NCBI RefSeq assembly: GCF_000143885.2
Contig: NC_018583.1
Coordinates: forward strand, 108,386 to 172,385
Length of the DNA stretch: 64,000 bases
Source: Gordonia sp. KTR9
GTDB taxonomy: Bacteria > Actinomycetota > Actinomycetes > Mycobacteriales > Mycobacteriaceae
Direction: 5' to 3'
The translations under genes and the position numbers were made by a program. The stretch's first letter is position 1. Each line of letters starts with the position of its first letter. Below the pieces are notes generated by a model. The model searched no databases. It saw only the letters and a list, made by a program, of their open reading frames with translations, and was not told where the DNA came from. Of the stretch, positions 53,070-61,420 are shown piece after piece.

Positions 53070-54281
53070 ATGACGCGCAGCTACCTCGGTCGCTCCATCG
53101 CCGCGGCCGCGGCGGTGACCGCAGTGCTGGCCGGCTGCACTGTCGACGGTCAGCCCAGCTCGGCAACATTCACCGACCCTGCCGTGCAGGTTGATGCCCT
53201 CGACACCGGCGACTACCCCACCCGGGCGCGAGCCCCGTTCGGGCGCGCGGTCACCGACCCCGAGCGGGTCGAGGCGACCCGGATGGCGCAGTTCGTGCTG
53301 GCGCCGTTCGAGGTCAATCCCGATCTCACACATGGGCAATGGCCTGTCGGCGAGCTCGACGACGCTGCCGGGATCGGTCGCGCGGTCGTCCCGGGCGCGG
53401 CCGACATTCCGGCCAACGCGGAGTTCGTCACCGGATTTGTCACCACCGCCGACAACGGGGATGCCAACGTCGGGGCTGCTCGTCACCTGCTGCGGCATGC
53501 GGTCCTGAAGTATCGCAGCCCTGCCGACGCCTCGGCCGCCGCTGAGCAAATGAGTGCCGCGGTCGCCGAAATCGACAACAAGCCCATCGTGCCGCTCGAC
53601 GGGGCGCCGGACACTCGAACTGTCATCCAAGATTTCGGTGCGTCCACAGCGATCCTGGCTGTCACCGCTCACGACTCGTATGTGTTCTTCGATCGGTACT
53701 ACGGCCCCACGACGCAGTTCCGCAGCGGAGAGTCGTTGGTGCGTATGGCCAACGCGATCACTCAGCAGAAGATTTTCATCGACGAGTTCACGCCCACCCC
53801 CGACGGTGAAACTCCGCTGATCGACCCCGACGCCATCCTCATCTACGCGCTGCCGTTCACCGCGGCCTACCTCCGGGCGAACCCCGACTCCCCTGACCGC
53901 GGAGCGGTGTACGGGCCCCGCGGCATCGCCCACACCAGCACCGACCCCGTCACCGACTTCCAGGTGCTGACCAGGATTGGCTCGGATGCCAACGCAGTGG
54001 AGAACTCGGCGGTCTTCCGCGCGGACACCGCCGAAGGCGCGCGCACCTATCTCGACAGCTTCCTCGGGTCCAACCGCACCCGCGGCTGGACCGGCGCCGA
54101 CAGCCCACCAGGCTTGCCCACCGCCACCTGCCAAAAGCACCCGACAAGCCAAGCACACAGCTGCGCACTGACGGTCGGGCGATACGGCGCCCAGGTCATC
54201 GGCAACACCAAAACCGATGCTCACCAACAAGCCTCGGCCCAATACCTGATCCTGACGACCGCCGACCAACGAGCACACTGA
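53070..54281 (+). CDS. DUF7373-like lipoprotein, paralogue 2
   Basis: This 403-residue protein has lipobox LAGC (about Cys24) and the same domain as its neighbour: LDTGDYPTRARAPFG, RMAQFVLAPFEVNPDL, ILIYALPFTAAYL, VYGPRGIAHTS and TKTDAHQQASAQYLIL. The two genes are a tandem duplication in one transcript. The last 30 bases of this gene recur at about 58267, in a decayed duplication. A strong terminator follows. Confidence 0.82.
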   Translation: MTRSYLGRSIAAAAAVTAVLAGCTVDGQPSSATFTDPAVQVDALDTGDYPTRARAPFGRAVTDPERVEATRMAQFVLAPFEVNPDLTHGQWPVGELDDAAGIGRAVVPGAADIPANAEFVTGFVTTADNGDANVGAARHLLRHAVLKYRSPADASAAAEQMSAAVAEIDNKPIVPLDGAPDTRTVIQDFGASTAILAVTAHDSYVFFDRYYGPTTQFRSGESLVRMANAITQQKIFIDEFTPTPDGETPLIDPDAILIYALPFTAAYLRANPDSPDRGAVYGPRGIAHTSTDPVTDFQVLTRIGSDANAVENSAVFRADTAEGARTYLDSFLGSNRTRGWTGADSPPGLPTATCQKHPTSQAHSCALTVGRYGAQVIGNTKTDAHQQASAQYLILTTADQRAH

Positions 54282-54321
54282 CCGACGACATCGCGCACGT
54301 CGTCATCTCCCCGCAGACAGA

Positions 54322-54355
54322 GGTGCCCGGACCCGCCACTGCGGGTCCGGGCACC
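54322..54355. terminator. Perfect 15-bp hairpin terminator
   Basis: GGTGCCCGGACCCGC pairs fully with GCGGGTCCGGGCACC across a CACT loop. It lies between the convergent lipoprotein gene (stop 54281) and secreted-protein gene (stop 54372) and can serve both. Confidence 0.88.
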
Positions 54356-54371
54356 GAACTCACCCCGGATG

Positions 54372-54644
54372 TCAGGGGCGGAAAACCTTCAGCTGCCCAG
54401 CGTCACCGATCGGATCACCGTAGCCACGACGGGTGAAGTCGTCGTTGCCAACTGGATCGCCGTACTCCGCACCGAATGTGAAGGTGAAGGGCTCCTGACT
54501 TTCGGTGGCACCCCCATGCACTTGGTGGATTCCGAAGTCCGAAACGAACGGGCCCGTCGCCGCGGTCGCGACACCCGCTCCAAGGCCGGCCAGCCCCGCA
54601 GCGAGCACAGCGCCGGCGAGCAGACGAGTCGAAGTTATTGCCAT
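54372..54644 (-). CDS. Small secreted protein, 90 residues
   Basis: ATG 54644, with GGAG 10 bases upstream, opens a signal peptide (TRLLAGAVLAAGLAGLGAGV, cleavage near ATA-A), then a mature domain of about 60 residues with FVSDFGIHQVHGGATESQEP and DDFTRRGYGDPIGDAGQ. A degraded second copy lies at 58398-58675. Function unknown; it is conserved well enough to have been duplicated with its flanks. Confidence 0.75.
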   Translation of the reverse strand: MAITSTRLLAGAVLAAGLAGLGAGVATAATGPFVSDFGIHQVHGGATESQEPFTFTFGAEYGDPVGNDDFTRRGYGDPIGDAGQLKVFRP

Positions 54645-54698
54645 GAGAGTTGTTCTCCGTTCGAAGGAATGGGGCGGCCGCTGTTGCGACCCTTGCAC

Positions 54699-55085
54699 CC
54701 CATCTGTTGCTACCGCACCACAGAAAGGTTCCCAGGCACATCTTCGAGTTCGCGGACTAACGCCGACCTATCGCGCGACGGCCCGTCGTCGATTATTGAG
54801 GTCGCGGCTCGGGGGCGGACGTCGCGCGAGCGATCCCCCACTGCTTCCACGACCTATCCATATCTGGCGTGCTGTGCATTGCCGGTCGCGGCCGCTGGTT
54901 CCATGAGGCTTTGCTTTCATTCCGACACGTCAGACTTGACCTTGACCCTGTAGGCGAGCTGGTCGGGATGAGCACGACATATCACCCGAATGGCGATAGT
55001 TGGGGTCGGGACCTGGGTGGCACGATTTAGATGGCGACGCGGCCACTTCTTGGATCGGAGCCCTGCCGCAGTTTGCCCGGACTAG
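54699..55085. other. Intergenic region, nothing recognised
   Basis: A region of about 390 bases. It contains the promoter side of the secreted-protein gene and the 3' side of the lipoprotein gene on the same strand. No convincing frame or structured element was seen. Confidence 0.45.
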
Positions 55086-55844
55086 TCACTGTTGCAGGTG
55101 TGGGCACTGATAATCGATTGCAAGGCGGCCCACGCTGGACGTCATTTGCAAACGATCCACAAGGCTTTCGGGTGAAGCAGCGAGGATCTTCTCGCGCTTC
55201 GCCGCAGCTAACTCTCGCCTCAGTCCAGGCGAATCGTCGATTTGGGCAAGCAAAGACTGCTTATACTGCGCGGGGTCGGCGCGAGCTTCGAACACTTCGG
55301 CGTCAAGAGTAGCCTGCGCTTCGATCCAATCCGCCCCGCCCTGCTCTGCAGCACTACATTCGTGGCGACCGATTCCACGAAGTAGGTGAGGGGTTCGTCC
55401 AAAGACTTCGCTGCCAGGAACTCCAAACCCTGTGGATAGCGTCAGGAAGCTGCCGTTAATCAGGTCGGGTGCCCATCCCCTCATCTGACAAAACGCGCGG
55501 GCAAAAGCTGCGTCGCCTCCTGATGGAACATCACGAAAGACTTGCTGAACTACCTGATCCAGCACAACAGCGTACTGACCATCGCCGACAATCTGGTCGG
55601 ACACCCGCTGCTGCCGCATCGAAGCGAGATCAAAGATCGGCGCGTTGAGTGCCGCCTCGGCTATTTCCTCCGGTGTTGAGTTTACTCCCCGAGCATCAAC
55701 ACAGTCTTCGAATGAATCTCCAAGTACGACATCGACGGCCTCACTTGAGTCCGAGCTAGAAGAACAACCCGCAATCCAGATTACCGCCAATATCGCAAGA
55801 AGCAGCCCGAACCACGGAGTCCTAAAGCCTCTCCAATACCCCAT
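55086..55844 (-). CDS. Hypothetical lipoprotein, 252 residues
   Basis: The N-terminus has a hydrophobic signal (WFGLLLAILAVIWIAGCSSS) with lipobox IAGC (Cys27). The mature part has four further Cys (for example DCVDARGVNSTPEEIAEAAL and AFCQMRGWAPDL) and helical regions. No family was recognised. The DNA here has visibly lower GC and different codon use than the dynamin region, suggesting separate acquisition. It is co-oriented with the broken lipoprotein gene upstream, 60 bases away. Confidence 0.6.
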   Translation of the reverse strand: MGYWRGFRTPWFGLLLAILAVIWIAGCSSSSDSSEAVDVVLGDSFEDCVDARGVNSTPEEIAEAALNAPIFDLASMRQQRVSDQIVGDGQYAVVLDQVVQQVFRDVPSGGDAAFARAFCQMRGWAPDLINGSFLTLSTGFGVPGSEVFGRTPHLLRGIGRHECSAAEQGGADWIEAQATLDAEVFEARADPAQYKQSLLAQIDDSPGLRRELAAAKREKILAASPESLVDRLQMTSSVGRLAIDYQCPHLQQ

Positions 55845-55904
55845 ACCCCACCCCGTTTCTAACCGCCCGAATCCGCAGTCACGGCGGTCTTGTATACCTG
55901 TCAG

Positions 55905-57507
55905 TCAATACCAGGGCCCCGTATATGCACCCCCACCGACACCAGCAGCGATGTACTCATTAGCTATTGGGTGCACACTTTGTCCACGAGTGCACGTTGT
56001 CCAGTACACGTTGATGCAGATGCCACTCGCCATGAGCGAGTGATTTTCGGATTCATGACCTACCCTGAGGAGCGCCCAACCCTCAGCGAGTTTGAAAACT
56101 GGGCGCAATGCCCAGTCCGTAGCAACCTCCTCTTTCGTTTGATAATCGACGACAGACCTTTGGTCCGACTTTGTCAGATACAGATAACGATCGCCAAGGA
56201 ACGCTTCCTTTAACCGTAGACCCGCAACCTTAGTGCGATCGAGGTCGAAGACGACCTGCCCGCTCCCCAAGTCGACAATCGAGACATATTGCCCTTCCGA
56301 AGTGCTCGTGCCCCGCAGCAAGATTAGATCACCGTAGGTGTACCGGGAAGCTTGAGACCAGGTATTGAATGAACTGTCACCGAAATCGGAGTACGGCGCA
56401 ATCGGTCCAACCAAGGTCTTGTTGCGAAAATCGAAATAGAAAACGCCCGGCCTACGTTCCTCGGGAATCGCATCTGTCCGCGGGCGGTGCTCCATCAAGA
56501 TTCCAAACTGCGTAACCATGTAGGGTCCGACATTCCGGAACTCCCCAACTTCCGCACCGTCGCTGTCATAGAAGTGCATGTCTTTGACGTATCCCACACC
56601 GACCTGCCTGGACGTCGTGAGACTATACCCGCCGTAGTTCACACCCTGCGGTCCTGTATCAACGCCATCGTACGGTTTGTCATCTGGCCGAGTCTGACTT
56701 TTCAGAGAAAGAGTAGACGCGTCAAAAAAGGCCACATGATCGAGTGAAAAGCCAGCAGGATTGGCAGTAATGAGAGAAAACGCCCCCCCCAGAGGCGGGA
56801 TGCAATGACCAATTGACACTATCCCCAACCGGCCATTCGAATTCTCTAGAATCTCTCAATTCGGCGCGCACGATATCGTATGACGACAATTCTGTGCGGA
56901 TCACTTCTGGTTCGAGACCATGAGACGGCGTTCTCGTCTTGGTGAGATATATGGCTAGCGGTTTCCCGCTGGAGTCTTCTGTGACAACACAGGCCTGCTC
57001 TATGATCGTATCGCCCGACTTGGGCGTGGGGTTTGGCATGTCAACATTCCGCCCCTTTGAGATGTCAAAAAACTCACGATTGCTATTTCGCGGATCGGGT
57101 TCTTCCATTTCAGGGACGCATCCACTGTATACAGCGGTTCCACTGAAGTACAGATTGCTACCTTGCGGTAATGGGAACTTGGTCTCTTTAGTTGGTTTCA
57201 GCGTAGTAATTGTAGACTCGGCAGCGGCAGTCCTAGGCCCCGCTGTTTGTGGTTCGGCCACCTGAGTCGAACTGCAGGCACCCGCGGAGACCACCGCTAC
57301 GACGATGAGCAACCGAACCGGAAGCGCGGATCGGAGCGATCGTTGTGCCGTAGGGTTGCCGCTTCCTGATGATCGACGAGACGAACCCGGCCGAATTACT
57401 CGCCCCGCCAACTGTGAGCGCTCTCGGAGCACTTTTAACTCCCTTTGGACACCGAATACAAGGGCCACACAGGGCCTTATGTGAGTGACCCGTGAACCCC
57501 GCTCCAA
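55905..57507 (-). pseudogene. Lipoprotein gene split by a frameshift at a G8 tract
   Basis: The first part (57507 down to about 56790) encodes a signal sequence with lipobox SAGAC and an extracytoplasmic domain reaching WPVGDSVNWSLHPASGG. The second part, in another frame from about 56800 to 55905, continues AFSLITANPAGFSLDHVAFF and runs to the end through beta-rich segments (YLYLTKSDQRSVVDYQTKEE). They join at a run of eight G on the coding strand (C8 at 56783-56790), so a one-base change would make one protein of about 530 residues. It may be a true pseudogene, phase variation or a sequencing error. The domain resembles a beta-propeller-like lipoprotein but no family is certain. Confidence 0.65.
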
Positions 57508-57936
57508 GATGACGATGCATGAGCACTTCGCTACACGCTCATGAGTCGCACGGTGGTCGGAAAGCAGAACACCCCACCCCTCAGGAGCGGCGATCTACTC
57601 CTGGCCCCTTTGTCAGTCGATCTGTTCGGTCGAAGACTTGACGACGTCGGCCCTCGAGAAACTAGCGCCTCGAGTTCCGTAGAAGTCAACCGACGACTAT
57701 CGAACGTCTCTTCTCCCCTCGGCCAGGATGAGCAAGGCGCGCGGTTCGTCTACTGCAAATAGGCCGCGTAATGTGCGGATAGATGGGCTAGGTAGATCTA
57801 GATGCCGCCCCCTTTTCGGTAGGTGTTACTCCCCGACCGACGACCACTATTGTGTCATAGCTCACACCAGGGCCGGGGCCTGTCCGAGACATTGGGCACT
57901 GCAAAAGCTCGGATTGGACCACTTCGATGGGTGCGG
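57508..57936. other. Intergenic region, nothing recognised
   Basis: A 429-base stretch upstream of the broken lipoprotein gene. It is likely to contain that gene's promoter. No reliable coding frame was seen. Confidence 0.45.
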
Positions 57937-57939
57937 TCA

Positions 57940-58230
57940 CTGCTGGTAGGCAGCTACTAGCCAGCGGGTGAGTGGTCTTGCCAGAAAATTGAACCCGGTG
58001 TGCCAGCAGCGTCGCTGCGAGATCGCCAGTATGGTCGCGGCGATTGCGTCCAGATCATCCGTCGATCGCATGCCGGACGGCCGCCCGGTCAGCGTCAGCT
58101 CGCCCATGGTGACGCGGCCTGGTTTGGGGTGCGACACGGTTGGTGGAGCCGACGGCGCTTCAGGCCACGACCCCGACCACGCGGTCGTCGACGTCGTGAC
58201 CCGCACCGAGATCACTGCCGAGAAAACTGA
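57940..58230 (-). pseudogene. Frameshifted copy of the small gene at 32213-32425
   Basis: On the minus strand, GRVTMGELTLTGRPSG matches GRVAIGELTLIVRPPG of the intact gene. Just upstream another frame reads TNRVAPQTR against TNRVASTRG, so about one base has been inserted between them. The tail shows no similarity beyond TDDLDAIAATI. It is a decayed paralogue. Confidence 0.55.
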
Positions 58231-58355
58231 CAGTTTCTTGAGCCGGCGCGAGAGATCCGGCGCCGATCCTGACGACCGCCGACCAACGAGCACACAGACC
58301 GGCGGAGTCCAGCTACGCGCCGGTCGTCGTCTTCTTGGTGCAGACACAGCGGTTT

Positions 58356-58378
58356 CCGGACCCGGCAGTCGGGTCCGG
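58356..58378. terminator. Decayed copy of the 54322 terminator hairpin
   Basis: CCGGACCCG pairs with CGGGTCCGG across a 5-base loop, a shortened version of the hairpin at 54322-54355, in the duplicated segment. Confidence 0.55.
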
Positions 58379-58397
58379 GCACCTACTAACCCTGCCG

Positions 58398-58675
58398 TCA
58401 GGGGCGGAAGATCTTCGGCTGCCCGGCGTCACCGATCGGGTCGCCGTAACCACGACGGGTGAACTCATCGTCGTTGTTGACCGGACCTCGGAAACCGGTA
58501 GGGATTTCGAGGGTGCAGGGCTCCTGGCTTTCGGTGGCACTGCCGTGCACCTGATGAACTCCGAAGTCCGAAACGAACGAATGGGCCCGTCGCCGCGGTC
58601 GCGACGCCGCTCCGAGGCCGGCCAATCCCGCAGCGGGCACAGCGCCGGCGGTCCAGACAGTCGAGGTTGTTGCCT
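58398..58675 (-). pseudogene. Decayed copy of the small secreted-protein gene
   Basis: The mature domain is recognisable (FVSDFGVHQVHGSATESQEP and DEFTRRGYGDPIGDAGQPKI), but the start codon position reads AAG in place of ATG (AAGGCAACAAC against ATGGCAATAAC). Single-base losses in the signal region break the frame. It is a clear pseudogene of the gene at 54372-54644. Confidence 0.8.
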
Positions 58676-58935
58676 TAGGTGGTTCTCCGATCGGGTGTAA
58701 GGTTCGCCGCTGCGGCGACCCTTACACCCGTCAGTTGCTGTGTAGTCACCTAAAGGTTCCCGAGTTTCGACGCCCGACACCCGACACCCGGCCGATCATC
58801 AACGGCCCGCCAACGGAGGTGCCAGCGTGAGCAGGCGTTCAATCCAGCCCAGCACTATCTCCTCGAACCACGCGGGAACTTCGGTGTGGCGTGACGTTGG
58901 ACTGTCACGCGCAGTCCTGATGATCGCGGTGACAC
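58676..58935. other. Spacer between duplicated segment and rep, nothing recognised
   Basis: About 260 bases downstream of rep. Open frames here are on the opposite strand of rep or very short. A hairpin-like tract near 58690-58730 (GGTTCGCCGC and related bases) may end transcripts, but it is weak. Confidence 0.4.
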
Positions 58936-60723
58936 CTAAGCAGCCTCACTTGTCTGCATGTGACTACGCACCAACGAACGAGCCGACGGATAGTCGACCT
59001 TGCCGTTGGGCCGCGTCGGGAACCGCCCATACCGTGTCCGCGAGGGCGCTGCGATTGGCAGTGCGATCGCTTGCGGATCCGTTGCCACTCTGCCCGGACC
59101 CCGATACCTTCGCTTCCCTCTTTGCTTTCGCCAGCGAAGTTCTTCATCCCACCAGTCCCGAACCAGTCGATCGACAAGATGGCTCTGTGCCCGTCGGACC
59201 ATTGCGCCGTAAGATCCGAATGCGACGGCTACTTCGTCCCACCTATTTCTGGATGGAGTCAGTAGGTTCAGCTCCCTGAAGTAGCGAAGCCACGCACGGA
59301 CGCACCGGCTGGAGTAACCCGTGGCACTCACAAGACCGATCACGGATACGTGACCACCCTGCCAGGCTGCGTGGATCCTCTCGGCGATTCCGCCTAAACC
59401 TTCTCGCCAAACCCAGATGTCGTGGTGGGCATGGTGGAGTCGCAGGGTGGAGCTGGCAAACGGGGGGCGTGTTTCCCCTTGTGTTGCAGCTGTGTCATGC
59501 GGAACATGTGCGAGCTCCCAAGTTGCCGACTCTGTCCCCTGCGCCTCAGCGACTCGTCTGATCCAGCCTTCTGCCTGGAGGCGGTGAAGTGCCCTCGATG
59601 CTGTTGCAGCGTGAACGTTAGCGGCTTCGGCTAGCCGGCGAACGTCGATGTTCACGGTCGTTGTGTGCGCCTCAGCGCACACAACGAGGAGGCTGTGCAG
59701 GACCCGTTCAGCACTGGCCCACCCCTTTCGTGCCCAAGTTGCGGGATCTGAGTTCGCTGCAGCGAAGACAGCCTCGATGTGGGTGCGGACTGGGTCGTCG
59801 ACGGTGTGGTCGCCTTGCGCTCGTGGCCACGCTGTCTCGGCAGCAGTGCGCAGTGCTTTGTGCCATTGCGTGAGGGCGTGCGCCTCGTTCTGGCGGAGGT
59901 CTTCGCGCAAGCGGACTAGTCCAGGCTTGTGCAGATGTTGAAGCACATCAGTCCAGCACCAACCGCTGGCGGCCATCCCGAGCATGATCGACCACGCGTG
60001 TGCCGAGCGATCGTCGGCGGCTGTGAGCCGCCTGACTAGGCGCTCAGCCGTAGTTGAGGATAGTTCGGTTCGCGCGCGATCAACCCGTGTGGCAGGCCCC
60101 TGCCCGACCAGACGTAGGCCGATAGTCGTAGTTCGCTGCCTGGAGTTTTGCCGCGCGGTTGTTGGGAACCTCGCTATCAGCCACTCAGCTAGGTCGGGTG
60201 GCGCCGGCCGAGCCTGCATGTCCCTGACGGCGTTGCCCAGTTCCCGTCCGGTCAATAGTGGGCTCGCGTTTCCGCCCGACCGGTGCACAGACCCGGGGAT
60301 CCGAACTGCGCCCGACACGGGGTTGGTAAGCGGAGAGATGTCGAGGGTTGGAAGATGCGCGCGCAGCCTACGAGCAAGGTCGGCGACTTTCTCCGCGGGT
60401 ATCCCTGGGTCAATGACGCGCACCCAGATGTGCCGCCCTCCTGAGGGCCCCGACTGCACTTGCAGGTGGCTCACACCCAAGTCGGTTAGGACGCCGGTAA
60501 GTACGTTGGCATCCACAGCAACGGCCTCGGGACCGTACGGTCCTGCATCCAGGTCGAATGCGAGCAGCGTGTACCGGGAATGGCGGTCCGCTAGATACGT
60601 CGCGATAGGCACCGGTGGCATTCGTTCTGGCCATGGTGCTGATCGGTATCTGTGTTCATTTGTTGCGTCGACACGCACTGTGGAGCGGGGCGACCACTGC
60701 CTCCATTCACTCAGCATGTCCAC
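58936..60723 (-). CDS. Plasmid replication initiator with AEP-type primase domain
   Basis: This 595-residue protein begins with an archaeo-eukaryotic primase-like domain: motif I in LLAFDLDA (Asp57/Asp59) and motif II in QSGPSGGRHIWVRV (Gly95, His98), with SVHRSGG near 150. A helical PriCT-like middle follows (AHAWSIMLGMAASGWCWTDV), then a winged-helix region (NIDVRRLAEAANVHAATASR, ALHRLQAEGWIRR) and a basic tail. Such fusions are Rep proteins of actinobacterial plasmids. GTG 60723 sits in a perfect palindrome; ATG 60717 is an alternative start. A structured RNA lies antisense to the leader. Confidence 0.75.
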   Translation of the reverse strand: MDMLSEWRQWSPRSTVRVDATNEHRYRSAPWPERMPPVPIATYLADRHSRYTLLAFDLDAGPYGPEAVAVDANVLTGVLTDLGVSHLQVQSGPSGGRHIWVRVIDPGIPAEKVADLARRLRAHLPTLDISPLTNPVSGAVRIPGSVHRSGGNASPLLTGRELGNAVRDMQARPAPPDLAEWLIARFPTTARQNSRQRTTTIGLRLVGQGPATRVDRARTELSSTTAERLVRRLTAADDRSAHAWSIMLGMAASGWCWTDVLQHLHKPGLVRLREDLRQNEAHALTQWHKALRTAAETAWPRAQGDHTVDDPVRTHIEAVFAAANSDPATWARKGWASAERVLHSLLVVCAEAHTTTVNIDVRRLAEAANVHAATASRALHRLQAEGWIRRVAEAQGTESATWELAHVPHDTAATQGETRPPFASSTLRLHHAHHDIWVWREGLGGIAERIHAAWQGGHVSVIGLVSATGYSSRCVRAWLRYFRELNLLTPSRNRWDEVAVAFGSYGAMVRRAQSHLVDRLVRDWWDEELRWRKQRGKRRYRGPGRVATDPQAIALPIAAPSRTRYGRFPTRPNGKVDYPSARSLVRSHMQTSEAA

Positions 60724-60736
60724 CCACTAGTGGGTG
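60721..60736. promoter_or_regulatory. Perfect palindrome over the rep start
   Basis: CACCCACTAGTGGGTG is a perfect 16-base palindrome that contains the first possible rep start codon (GTG, minus strand, 60723-60721). It could be a Rep autoregulation site or block initiation by an mRNA hairpin. Confidence 0.65.
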
Positions 60737-60764
60737 AGTGCTGCGGACGAATGCAGTCGATTCC

Positions 60765-60789
60765 CCGCGTGTGGTTGTGCGACACGCGG
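60765..60789. repeat. Inverted repeat in the rep leader
   Basis: CCGCGTGT and ACACGCGG, perfect 8-base arms, enclose a 9-base loop. It lies between the rep start and the structured RNA, in what would be the rep mRNA leader. Confidence 0.6.
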
Positions 60790-60834
60790 AGCACAGGGAT
60801 TGCGGGCACTCCGAGAGGGCGCACGCTACCCTGA

Positions 60835-60955
60835 GATCTGTCCGGCAAGACAGTCCCTTCGGGGATGGGCGAGAGCCCGTGAGACCGAGCTGGTAACTCA
60901 GTCTCGAAACTTCAGATCAAGGACCCTCCGACTGGTAATCGGGGGGTCCTTGTGT
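60835..60955 (+). ncRNA. Structured RNA antisense to the rep leader (candidate copy-number control RNA)
   Basis: Consecutive hairpins can form on the plus strand: CTGTC/GACAG (60838-60852), UCCC-UUCG-GGGA (60854-60865), GGGC-GAGA-GCCC (60867-60878) and GAGAC..GAG/CTC..GTCTC with loop CTGGTAA (60881-60905). GATCTG and CAGATC (60835, 60913) could close the set. A 13-base-pair terminator stem starting AAGGACCC (60919-60951) follows and has the same CTGGTAA loop. A -10-like TACCCT lies at 60827-60832. The RNA would be transcribed away from, and opposite to, the rep leader. No known RNA family was recognised. Confidence 0.6.
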
Positions 60956-61290
60956 TGGACCTCGCGCGTTATTCAGATGTCAGCGTTCGGAAGGTTCGGA
61001 GGCTCCCTTCTGGGTTGGCGATGCTAGGCGCGCAGCACGAAGCTGGCGCAGGGTAGGAAAGATCTGGTTCGCGCCGAAGGCGCGGCACCGGCGCTGATCG
61101 ACCGTCGTCGGTAGTAGGGACCGACCGTGGTGCTGGGCTGAAGAACTGCGCAAGCTCGAGCACGATCTCCCGCAGGGACGATCGAGCCGCGGTGCAGTGG
61201 CCACGCTAGGACTGGCGCTACCTGCGCGTCCTGCAGTCATCACACCCCCTTGCTGGCTCGAATCACATCGGTGTAATTGTATGAGCGCGA

Positions 61291-61407
61291 TTTCCGCGCG
61301 ATTTTATGTTGGTGCTGGACGGCGGGTCAGGGGACATCAAGTAGGGCGGTTCTCTCATCTCCGCAGGTCATGGGCGTTGTTCGGCTGTATTTTCGCGCGA
61401 ATTTATG
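61291..61407. repeat. Direct repeat pair upstream of the zinc-finger gene
   Basis: TTTCCGCGCGATTTTATG (61291-61308) and TTTTCGCGCGAATTTATG (61390-61407) match at 15 of 18 bases, 99 bases apart. They lie in an A/T-richer stretch 14 bases before the zinc-finger gene. They may be regulator sites or origin repeats. Confidence 0.55.
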
Positions 61408-61420
61408 CCACACTGGGTGG

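Larger units (their letters stand above)
54249..54690. repeat. Segment duplicated (diverged) at 58266-58690
   Basis: The end of the DUF7373-like gene (ACGACCGCCGACCAACGAGC), the hairpin terminator and the whole secreted-protein gene are repeated in the same order at 58266-58690. The second copy carries substitutions and small deletions. The copies are about 4 kb apart. Confidence 0.75.

Noticed and set aside
52491..54278. A 595-codon minus-strand open frame opposite the lipoprotein pair
   Set aside because: Antisense to two lipoprotein genes with lipoboxes and paralogous sequence; low-complexity translation.
58827..59279. A 150-codon plus-strand open frame beside rep
   Set aside because: Most of it is antisense to the C-terminal part of rep and it has no recognisable features.
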